From positions 7,318,501 through 7,382,500 of the forward strand of contig NC_080043.1 of assembly GCF_012489685.1 (NCBI RefSeq): a DNA stretch of 64,000 nucleotides, given 5' to 3'. Under the pieces are notes generated by a model. It saw only the letters and a list, made by a program, of their open reading frames with translations. It had not been told where the DNA came from and did no database searches. Position numbers and translations under genes: made by a program. This document shows, piece by piece, positions 42,301 through 54,300 of the stretch; within the stretch, counting starts at the first letter, position 1; every line of letters begins with the position of its first letter. The stretch is from Lotus japonicus. Taxonomy: Eukaryota; Streptophyta; Magnoliopsida; Fabales; Fabaceae.

Positions 42301-45300
42301 CTGCACAAGGCTCTCTATGGCCTCAAACAAGCCCCAAGAGCTTGGTTTGAACGGTTAAGGGCAGCTCTAGTTAAGTATGGTTTCACTCCTAGCAAATGTG
42401 ATCCTTCCTTGTTCACTTTCTACACCAAAGGTTGTGTTATCTACATTCTTGTTTATGTAGATGACATTATTATTACTGGGAATTCACTGCCATTAGTTCA
42501 ACAAGTGGTGAAGAATCTTGATTCAGAATTTTCTTTGAAGCAGTTGGGGCAGCTAGACTATTTCCTAGGTGTTCAAGTTCATCATTTGAAGGACAGATCC
42601 TTACTTCTTACACAAACAAAATACATCAATGATTTGCTTGAGAGAGCAGAAATGGGGGAGGCCAAAGGCATATCTACTCCCATGATTGGAGGTGCTAAGT
42701 TGAGCAAATATGGCTCAAATTATTTTGCAGATCCAACATTGTACAGGTCTATTGTTGGTGCTCTGCAGTATGCTACTTTGACAAGACCAGAGATTAGCTT
42801 TGCAGTGAATAAGGTTTGCCAATTCCTCAGCCAGCCCTTGGAGGATCATTGGAAGGCTGTCAAAAGAATACTTAGGTATCTTAAAGGCACCATACATCAT
42901 GGTCTTCACCTTAGGCCTTGTTCCTTACACACTTCTGTCCCTCTTGTGGCCTTTTGTGATGCTGACTGGGGATCTGACCCTGATGACAGAAGATCAACCT
43001 CGGGCACTTGTGTCTTTTTTGGTCCAAATTTGGTCTCTTGGAGCTCCAAGAAACAGACCTTGGTTGCTAGATCTAGCACAGAGGCAGAATATCGCAGCCT
43101 GGCCAATACATCAGCAGAATTACTTTGGGTTCAGTCATTATTGCAAGAGCTTCAGGTTCCCTTTTCTCCACCTCGAGTATTTTGTGATAATATGGGTGCA
43201 GTTGCTCTCACTCATAACCCTGTTCTTCATACTCGCACCAAACATATGGAGCTTGATATCTTCTTTGTGAGGGAAAAGGTTCTTGACAAGACTCTTTGTT
43301 CATCACATTCCTTCTGAAGACCAGGTTGCTGACATATTCACCAAAGCTCTTTCCCCTACTAGGTTTGAGTATCTTCGTTCCAAACTCAAGGTGCTTGAGC
43401 GGGTTCCTTCTCCCCCACCTTGAGTTTGCAGGGGTGTATTAGAGTATACTACTCGTGTTAAGTAAAGCTACTGATTGTAGCTGAGTTAGTGTGTTAGTTA
43501 TGCTTGCTTAGCTGTCAAGCTTAGCTGGCATAACAGAATTTAGAGTTAGTTGTTAGAGTTTGTTAGAACTGTTAGCTTGTTCATCAAGCTTCATATTCTT
43601 CTATAAATACTGAACTATGGTTCATTGTATCACCAACTTTGAAATGAATGAGAATTAGATTTACAGAGTTCTGAGTTTTCAACAATTTCCTATTTTTGTT
43701 TTAGTTTACTAGCATTCCAGACTTCAGTGCAAGATAAAAAATTGGCATGAAAATGGAAGAGATCTCACAAAAGAAGTAAGAAAATCTTAGAATTAGGGTT
43801 AGGCTCAACTCTACCCCAAAAGCTAGCTCATAAGGTGAGGATTTCCAAAGCCATAATATTTTGGTCTTATTGATTTCAAGTCAATATGGGATCTCCCATG
43901 CCAAGATTAGATCAACCCAGAGGGTGGAGATTATTGGACAATTTTTGTTGATTCAACTGGGAAGCTGTGAGCCTATGTAGAGTTGTAGACTGCATCGCGA
44001 AATCCCCAAGGCTTAAAGCCGCGGGCCCAAGTGAATTTTAGACAGCGGTGGGTGGCTCAATAGGATATAGAATAAGCCTCTGATACCTTCTTAGAATTTG
44101 GGTTTGGCCTAACTCAACCTCGAAAGCTAGATCAGGTTTGAGGATTGCTCTACCCTTTATAAGGATTATTTTGGCCATATCTCTAGTCAATGTGGGCCCT
44201 TAACACACCCCTCACGCTTAGTGTTGAACATCTGGAGCGTGAAATTTGGAGTGGCCCAAAAGCCAGAAACAACCACAAAACTTTCAAAGAAAGACTATCT
44301 AAAGTTGTCCATTTCTTCTGAGAGAATTGTAATTTGCATATTGCAAATGGGGAACTTCTGCACTCTCCGATAATAATAACCAACCTCTAATCTAACCTTG
44401 CTTGCAGCCTTTCATTGTCTAGTGACTTGAAACATCAACCACCAAAGTAATAAAGAATAGTTGTAAAAGGTCTCCCTGCATCCTTGAAACCAAGTTACTG
44501 GACAATGATCATTGCAAATTTTTTAGGGTAGTTGCTCAAAATGGTAAAACAGCAAGAAGGTTGTGAAGTTTTTACTATACCTTAGTTATGTTATCTACTT
44601 CATGAATCCTGAATTTAGAGCTCTGGGTCTTAATTTGTGGAGTACATATGTCATAGGTATTGATGTTACTGCGCATGATATACGATTTGTGGAGGACAAC
44701 TGGGAGAGTCCGGTAATATTTATTTTGGTTTATAATTATTTTAGTGCTGCTTACTGGAATGCAATTTTAAACTCTCTCCAACTTCATACTGCTAAAATTA
44801 TCATCTCCCTTTCGACATGTTCATTGAAATTTGAAAATGTATATAGGTTCTTGGTGCTTGGGGTTTGGGTTGGGAAGTCTGGATGGATGGGATGGAGATT
44901 ACTCAATTCACCTACTTTCAGCAGGTATGAATTGCTACTTAGAAAATTATTATTATTAATTCTTCGAAGGGGAGAAAATTTATTAGAGAAGGGAAAAATG
45001 AGGTAGAGTACAACATGTCCTGCTAGAAACAAGGGGACATTTTTATCAAAATGAAGAAAGAGAAGAAAACAGATTTTTTTTTGTATTTATTTTACTATCA
45101 ATTTTTCATTACATGCTATCTTTTCAGTGTTCTTTTTCTGATTGGTTCTCTATTATACTTTTTGTTGTTCTCATCTCCCCCCCCCCCCCCTCTCTCTCTC
45201 TCTCTCTCCAGGCTGGAAGTCTCCCGTTATCTCCTGTATCTGTGGAAATCACTTATGGCCTTGAGCGTATCCTGATGTCGCTGCAGGTCTGTTTGCTAAC

Positions 45301-48300
45301 TTTTTTTTTCTGCTCTCATTTTCTATCACCCATTTAATAACTTACGAAAAGTTTCATTAAATTTGTGACAGGGAGTTGATCACTTCAAAAAGATAAAATA
45401 TTCTGATGGAATTACATATGGGGAACTGTTCTTGGAGAATGAGTACTTAATTACTCCCACTACTGGTTTTTGAATTGTGTTTGTTTTTCTTCGTTGTGGT
45501 GAATTTTCTAAATATTGTTCAGTTATCATGAAGAGTGTTACGTTTTTCCCTTTTATTTGTTTTCTATTTTTCATTTACTTTCATAACACATTGACAATTT
45601 TCAAATGAGGGGAGAACACTTCTGGTGTGATGGCTATTTGGCCTGAAATGAAAGGATCACAAAGAGAAGGACAAGGAAAATTAAGAAGACAACTGTAGTA
45701 CTGTAAAGCCAGCAATTGGTCTTGTTGGAAATATTATAAATTAGTTATTATCTCTCTTTTAAATTAACACAGTTCATTGCATACTAGGGCTTAAATACAT
45801 AAGGAAATTCTGTTAGCTTAATTTCTCTTGTAAATTGTATAGCGTGAAGTTTGTTAGGATACATAATGATGCTAATTTAAATGATTGTTATAACTGACAA
45901 ATCTCAGTCTCTTAAGGACATTCTTTGTAGTTGCAGTTCTTTTCCTAGATTCTGAAAGCTATGGATCTCTTATTTGATTTTTGGACTGTTTGTCTATTAA
46001 TGGCAATAATATTTTGTTTTCTATTCTAGAAAGGAAATGAGTGCGTATTACTTGGAGCATGCCAGTGTTGATCATGTTCAAAAACATTTTGATTTCTTTG
46101 AGGAGGAAGCTCGTTGCTTGCTTTCTTCAGGCCTTGCAATCCCTGCGTATGTTTGTCATATTTTATGTATCTATTTATACTATCTTAGCCCTTATTGACT
46201 ATTTAATGTGATTTCTCTTTCTTCACTGTCTTTACTTCTGACATGTGTTTTACTACTACATGCTAGGTATGATCAACTTCTGAAAACGTCTCATGCTTTT
46301 AATATCTTGGACTCTCGAGGCTTTGTTGGAGTAACAGAGCGTGCTCGATATTTTGGTCGCATGCGTAGGTAATGCTTGTTGTCTTGTAGCTCAAATACAT
46401 GTGGGAGCTTTATATCTATTTGCATCACTTTGATAGTTTGATATAATCTTAATCACTATCGTGATTAGTCCTTGAGATTTATCATTATATTGTCCTCTGC
46501 AAATTTCTCAAGTCAAAAGTTGGGTACATGGTCATATTTGGTTCTCAGATCTTATCTTTAATATGACCATCTGTGATATTCTTGGGAAATAGCTGATTCT
46601 CTTTCAGTCTTTCTAGGTCGTCTGATAGTAGGCTTAAGAATTAAAATTGTTTTGCAATTTCTGTTCTTGACTTATTTTTTTTTTGTAAGTTGCCTAATGC
46701 AAAATTTTCCTCACATCACATGTCAATCATTTTGAAAATCTAGGATTCCTTAGCATAAGACATTTTCTTTGTCTCTAAAATTAGAAACATTAATTGGAAG
46801 AGAGTGATACCGTGCTAATGTATTTTGTGATTTATGATCCCGACTTGTGATTTTAATTTGATCAAAACAGGATTAGAACACACTCAGTTATGGTAAATCT
46901 AATGTATTACTCAATAGATAGTTAGATACTGATGTTAGTGTGATCAGTGGTAGATTTACAGTGGAAGATGAAGACACTGAAACAAAAACTAGATAACACG
47001 GTATTTGAGTTATCTTGCACTCTTCGTTACTCTTCGACCCTCCCCTGCTCTATCTTCTTGCTCTCCTTTTTATATCCATACAGCTCTTCAGATCACCATT
47101 TCCCTTGATTGCCTCTCTTGCTATCTGTTAATTAATCATTCCCCCCTTGATAGACCTGGATCCTCTGCACTTCTCCTTAATATTCACCTAAGTAAAGCCT
47201 ACCAATCATCAAGTTGGAGCATCCCATAACACAGTAAATCTTTTGAGTCTAACATTTCTTTGAGGTTGTTTTGATGTTTTAGACCTTTGATACACTGCTG
47301 TAGATTACATCAGTTTGTTAGTTATTTTGTTAGCTTTTTGGATTTTAATATTCTTTTTTATTACATTAGTTTGTTGGTTAATCTTCATGTTGGTTTCTTC
47401 AGTTTAGCTCGGCAGTGTGCACAACTTTGGCTGAAGACCAGGGAGATGCTTGGCTTCCCCCTTGGTCTCATCTCTGAACCTGATCAAATTGTATTACCAA
47501 AGGAAGTTTTGGAGGCTGCGTGTGAGAAGGTTAGTATGCATATGTGGGTTAGTTGAGTCACTTTATCTTGCATGAAAATTTGATGTTGCTAATATTTGAG
47601 GCAGTTGTTTTGATTTGGAATGCTTGTTGCAGCTTTTCTTTATCAGTTTTATCTACATTTTCATCTTGATTTATTAAATGATGTTCATTTTAGAGACAAA
47701 CTTTATAGACAAATTTATGAGCTATTCCTCCCTCAAGTAAAATATTAGCACTAAGAATTATATGATTTATTATAGCGTTTAAATCAAGTTAATGTTTAGC
47801 TTGACTATGAGTTTCTTTGTTGATTAATGTGTGTGAATTTGTTCGTAATTAGTGTGAAATTCTAGCTTTTCTTTGGTTACAGGTGCATGATCATTCAAGA
47901 GCATTTGTTCTTGAAATTGGAACTGAAGAGCTGCCACCTCACGATGTTGTTGATGCAAGCAAACAAGTATACCTTATTTTCATCTAATTAAAATCATGAT
48001 ATTGTTTAACTCCAAGTTATTTCTTTCTGAACTTTTGTATCAACAATCATATTATTCTCTATTCTCTATTATTTGTTTAGGATTTGAAGTATCTTCATTC
48101 CTTTTTTCTGATATGAACCGTTTTCAATCTGTCACTAGACATTTATTAACTGTCCGCCATTATTATTTTATTTGAATATTATGATTGACCATCATTATTC
48201 GATGTTGATTCAACTCTGCTGGTTATTGTAGCTGAAAGATTTAATGTTGCAATTACTGGAACAGCAGAGGTTAAAGCATGGTGAAGTGCAAGTTTTCGGC

Positions 48301-51300
48301 ACCCCTCGTAGATTAGTGGTGCGGGAACAAACTTTATCCTTTAAGCTCAAGTGTTGTTTCTAGATGCTTTGCATTTTTGTTATAATTGTTGTGGGATCTG
48401 ATGGAATTATTTTAGCAGTGTCATTTTGAATTTCCTTATTTATAACATGAGAAACAAATAGGATGAATAATGAACTGAATAGATAAAAGTGATACGTTAC
48501 CATTTGTTTCTCGGGTGCAACTTTGGCATTGCATGTAGAGTTGTAGACAAGGAAAAGCAATTTGAACTCAGCAAAATTAAAATACTAGGAAGTTGTTTAC
48601 CAGTGTTACATTCTACATTGAGGTATATCTTCTCTGATAGGTTAATTTATACAATATATTAGTGTGCAGTTTTTTCTTGCAAATCCTTGTTCCAGCTTCC
48701 GAATGGTAATTTATCGCTGAACTGTCAAAGGTTCCTATTTTACAAATCCATATCAAATTCAATAGCTCCTAAGGCTGTTGCTTCTCTTGCTATTCTTCTC
48801 CTATCTATTTCAGAGGACTTGCCATTTCTCATATGTAGAGATTCGACTGCTTTTTTGTAGTCTTGATATTTCAATATTTAAGAATTTGGACTAGGTCTAA
48901 ATTTAGTGAGCTACTATGATTGAAGCATTTAATTCAGGAGTTACTATATTTCTAACATGCCCCTCATGCAAGAGCCCGTTGGGTTTGAAGCGCAGACAAT
49001 GCACAGGCTCTCCCATCTTGTGCTGAAATTCAAATAAGTTTAGAATAATGGGGGCAACGATGATCGAACTCTAGACCACTTGGTCATAGTGTCTTTGATA
49101 CCATTTTAAGAATTTGGAGTAGGCCTAAACTCTACCCCAAAAGCTTGCTCAGGGGTGAGGATTGCCTTACACTTTATAAGGACTTCATTGGCCCGATCTC
49201 TAGTCAATGTGAGACCTAAAGAAAATTCTTTTGCTGTTTCTTGTTTTTTTCCAGAGGTCTTGTTATTCTTGATTCCTCACTCTAGTTGTACTATCTCTAT
49301 GTTCTCTCATTATAATCTATATTTTCTGTAAAAAAAATCTAATGTGAAGAGAATTGCTGTGGTTTCTACAATAAGTAGACAGAATTATAAGTCCTGGAAT
49401 TGAATGCTAATGTGACATTTTCAAATTTTATGAATGTTCACGTACGAAATGATAGTAATCATATATGTTTCGTGCTGTGAAATCTACAGGTTGCTGTTGA
49501 AAATCTTTTCACAAAACAAACAGAAAAGGAGGTTGAAATTCGAGGGCCTCCTGTTTCAAAAGCATTTGATCATGAAGGAAATCCAACAAAGGTTTTACTC
49601 TGCTTGGGATTTCTTTTTATCCTGAATTTTGTGGTTCCAGAAATGTTGCCTTAATTTAATTTTTTTTATGCCAGGCCATTGAGGGTTTTTCACGTAGATA
49701 CTCTGTTCCGCTGGATTTGGTGTACAGAAAGGTTGATGGTGAGTATCCCGATGCAAACCACTTGTTTAGTGGGTGTGATTGTGTTTCTTCTTGTCCTCCT
49801 CGTTAAACCACTTTTGGGTTTAATTGTTGGTTTTCACTTTTCATTGTACATTACTGGCAACCAGGAAAAAAAAAGTAAATTATTGTATACACTAGAGTAA
49901 ATAACTAAAATACAATCATGAACTGTTACTTCCAAATACTACTGATTATCAGGCCATATCAATGTTGTATATTATTGGTAGCTTATGTAGGTTTCTGATC
50001 CTCCTGTTTTGAACTTTTTCCTCCCATTAAGTTATTCTTGTATTAAAAAAAACTGCTTTATTAGAGTACATTGTATGAATGTGTACAGAGTTACACTTTA
50101 GTAGTTGCTGACTGTACTAACAGTCAGCACTAGGGTTGTTATAATGAGCTGGCAATTCAGTTAGGCTATGCGGTTATGCTTAGCTGTCAACTGAATCAGT
50201 CACCAAATTTACTTAGTTTGGCACCACTAACCATTGGTGTTGAGATCCCCTTAGCATCAGCCATATCTGCCCTTTCCAGCAAATCACTAATATACTTGGA
50301 CTGAGTTAAAAGAAGAGATCTATCCTGAAGATGTTGGACTTGTACACCAAGAAAATAATCCAACTTGCCCAATTGCTTTAAAGCAAATTCTGAGTCAAGT
50401 TTAGTAACAATTTGTTGAACCAGTGAAAGAGAATTCCCAGTGATGATTATATCATCAACATAGACTAGGACATAAACACAATCTGTTGCTGTGTGGAGAG
50501 TGAAGAGAGAGGGATCACAACAGCTAGGTTTGAAACCATTTCTGACCAAAGCAGCCCTCAATTTCTCAAACCAAGCCCTTGGAGCTTGTTTGAGACCATA
50601 CAAAGCTTTATTAAGCTTGCAAACCAGCTGCTTATCTTCTTGCTGAAAACCTGGTGGTTGTACCATATAAACTTCTTCTTGAAGGGCACCATGAAGGAAG
50701 GCATTATTCACATCAAGTTGGTGAATATGCCAATGTTTAGTAACAGCCAAGGAAAGAATAAGCCTGATTGTGACTGGCTTTACAACTGGTGAGAAGGTTT
50801 CAGCATAATCAAAACCATGCACTTGATCATACCCCTTGGCCACTAGCCTAGCTTTATACCTATTGACAGAACCATATGGATTTTCTTTCACCCTAAACAC
50901 CCATTTGCAACCAATTGCCCTTCTATTGGAAGGAAGAGGAACAAGGGTCCATGTGTTGTTAGCAAGGAGAGCATCATACTCAGCTTGCATAGCCTGAAGC
51001 CATTTAGGATCCTTCAAAGCCTGCTTAGTTGTTGTAGGTTCAGCTTGTGTAAGAAGCAATGTAGGGTGAAGCCTAGGTAACACAATCCCTGACTTAGCTC
51101 TAGTCTGCATGGGATGAACATTTCCCTGAGAAATAACAGCTGCTGGTTGTTGAAATATGGACCCTGAGGAAGTAGGAGTGCCTTGAACAGCTGGAGAAGC
51201 ACCTGAAGCAGTCTGCAAAGAGGGCATGGTCTCAACAGATGCAGTAGACCTAACTGCAGAAACAGGTGTACCTGGCTGAGGAGAAGGAACCACTGGAGCA

Positions 51301-54300
51301 GAATGTTGCTCCTCTTGGAGAAGAGCCAGTGTGTGACCATGTGGGACCAGTGGTATACAAGAAGAAATTCCCAAAGAAAAAGAGTCAGATACAGAGGAAG
51401 GAAACAATGTAGTGTAAGGAAATCTGAATTCATTGAATTTTACATCTTTGGAAACATAAATCTTTCCATCACTATCTAGACATTTGTATCCTTGATGAGA
51501 AGAAGAGTAACCAAGGAACACACACTCTCTAGACCTGAGCTCTAACTTGGAAGAATTATAGGGCCTCAAGTGAGGATAGCATGCACTTCCAAACACTCTC
51601 AAGATAGAGTAATCAGCTGGAACTTTAAACAGTTTGTGATAAGGGCTGAGATTACTCAAAACTGGTGTTGGAAGCCTATTGATGAGAAAGACAGCTGTAA
51701 GGAAAACATGATCCCAATATTGGGAAGGCATGTTAGCACAAGCTAGTAATGACAAACCAGTTTCCACTATATGACGATGTTTTCTTTCCACACTTCCATT
51801 TTGATGGTGTGTGTGAGGACATGTAATTCTATGATCTATACCTGTTTTGACAAAGTGAGGAATGAGAGGCTTAACTCTGTACCTCCATCAGTTTGTACTG
51901 ATTTCAGTTTTGTACCAAATTTTAACTCAGCCATTGCCTGGAATTGAAGAAAAACTGAGCTGGTTTCTGACTTTTTCTTAATTGGATATATCCAAGTAAA
52001 CCTAGAGTAGGAATCTACACAAGTTAGAAAATAAAGGCAACCAGAAGTGCTTTCAACCGATGCAGGACCCCAAAGATCAGTAAAAATTAATTCCAAGGGT
52101 GTAGAATAACTAGTAGTAGAAGATGAGGATGGTAAACGATGAGACTTAGCAACACAACAAGAATGACAAATATGAAATTTTGATTTATTAGGAATTGGAA
52201 TCTTACAAGTGGACAATGCATTGTGCAGAGCCTCATGATGAGGATGCCCTAATCTATTATGCCATAAGTCATAAGAACTTTGGCTAGGTACAATACTAAA
52301 AGCAGAGTCACTAGGACTTGATACATCAGAATTATTCTTGGAAACAGCAAAAACAGAAGGAAACTAAACAGGAAGAGAATTCTTGAGAAATGTGGAAGAG
52401 TGCATGCCATCAAAGGAGTACAGGCCATCCTTGCCAAGTGAGCCACGAAGAAGAACTCTAGAAGTGTCCTGTGATTTAACAACACAATGAAAAGGGTGAA
52501 ACTCAAAGAAAACTCCATTGTCCTGTGCAAATTTGCTAACACTCACAAGGTTTTTGGTTATATCAGGCACTAACAACAAGTTTTTAAGAGTAAGAGTGGT
52601 TTGTGTGTGATAAGGAGAAGGAAAAGAGGCAGAACCAACAGATTTTATAGCCAAACCTTTACCATTTCCCATCAGGATTTGATCACTACCAGCCACGGAC
52701 ACACTATCTGAAACTGCAGAGGCATCATGAGTGACATGATGTGTTGCTCCTGAGTCTGGAAACCAAGTGCCAAGGTTAGAAGCAGAAGATGTTGGTCCTG
52801 TGAGCAACGCCTGTGGTGCTCGAGGATGTGGAGCAGAGGCACGAGGAAACATGCCAAAGGGAAGAGAGGCAGGTGCAGTAGGATACATCATAGCACTTGA
52901 AGGATAGGTAAAACCAGCACCAAATCCTGCTCCAGTAAACGGAACTCCAAACTGTGCAGGGGAACCAAACTGAGACATGCCTCTGAAAGGAGAGTAACCA
53001 AACTGTGGTAGCATGCCAAAATTAGGATTGAAACCAAGAAGTGAGGCTAAGGCAGCCTGTGGTAGAACACCACTGTGTGAAGGAGACGCAGAAGGAGAAG
53101 AACTACCACGATGATAACAGATGCTTGCGTCATGGCCATACTTGTGGCAGATCTGACATTGAACGGAACGATTGCCGCCACGTCCACCACGATTGGAACG
53201 ACCACCACGTCCACCGTAGTTATTGTAGCCACCACGATCGCCGCCATAACCGCGTGAGTCACTGGAGCGATTGCGATCATCAGATCCTGACGAGTCAACG
53301 CTACTAGCAGAGTAGTTGACCTCTGAGTGCACCGGCGGTGGAGGCGCAACTGTCGTCGAAGGTGGTGCAGTAGGTGTCGCCGGTGGTGGCGCAACCTGAG
53401 GCGACGGTGGTGGCGCAGATGCATGAGCGAGAAACGCCGCTGGAGACGAAGCTTGCATCTGACGCACACGCGTGCGTTCCAAACGCGCTTCATGCGCGAT
53501 GATCATCGCTTCAACCTGCGAGATCGAGCAAGGTTGATCGCGATTGTAAACAATCGTCATCAGAAAGCTATTATCATCTGGCAAACCATCAAAGATCGCT
53601 TCCAAGTGCTCGCGATACGAGATCGGGTCGCCAATCGTGACAAGAGCGTTCACGATCGACTTGATGCGTTTGAGAAAATCAGATGAACTCTTCGATCCTT
53701 TGGTAATGGTTCGCAATTCAGATCGAAGCTGTGTTGATTGCGCAATCGTCTGAGCCTGGAAGAAATCAAGCACAGCTTGCCACACTTCCCACGACTGCTT
53801 GCAATTCACCACAGTTGGAAGCACAGAAGGCGAGAGTGAAGAGAGAAGCCACGTGAACAACGCTGAATCCTGCTGCTCCCAAACCTGATATGCAGGATTC
53901 TCGACTGCATTCTCACGATCTTGCTCACTGAGAAACCGCGGTGGAATCTCTGGATGAACAAGATAACTCTGTAACCTATGTGTACGAACAATGCCTTCAA
54001 CGTGTTGCTTCCAGGAGAGAAAATTGGAGTCATCAAGCTTCAGCGTGAGCTTGTGAACCAATGTAGAAGAACTCAACTGTGATTGAGCAACAACAACCGG
54101 AACTGGCATAGGAATTGCAGAAGCATGATCTGCATGAACTTCATCAGCCATGATGATGAAGAAGAGAAGAAAAATCAGAAAAGGATGAAGTTCATGCAGA
54201 TCATGCTTCTGCAATTCCTATGCCAGTTCCGGTTGCTGTTGCTCAATCACAGTTGAGTTCTTCTACATTGGTTCTTGAAAATCCAACTCTTTACAGATCT

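Larger units (their letters stand above)
38419..43684 (+). mobile_element. Ty1/copia retrotransposon B, full length and young, in GlyRS intron 5
   Basis: 5,266 bp flanked by ATTTC (38414-38418 and 43685-43689). The LTRs (38419-38664 and 43437-43684) read identically apart from a two-base GA insertion, so insertion is recent. The termini are TATTAG...CAACA rather than TG...CA. The primer site TGGTATCAAGAGCAGG directly follows the 5' LTR. One long ORF fills the interior. It is in the same orientation as the host gene. Confidence 0.96.
38361..44656 (+). other. EDD1: Intron 5 of the GlyRS gene, 6.3 kb
   Basis: Most of this intron is copia element B (38419-43684) plus a TRIM (about 43787-44215). 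Without them the intron would be well under 1 kb. The splice ends (TTTAG|GTAGTG and CATAG|GTATTG) are intact. The remaining 44216-44656 shows nothing else. Confidence 0.85.
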
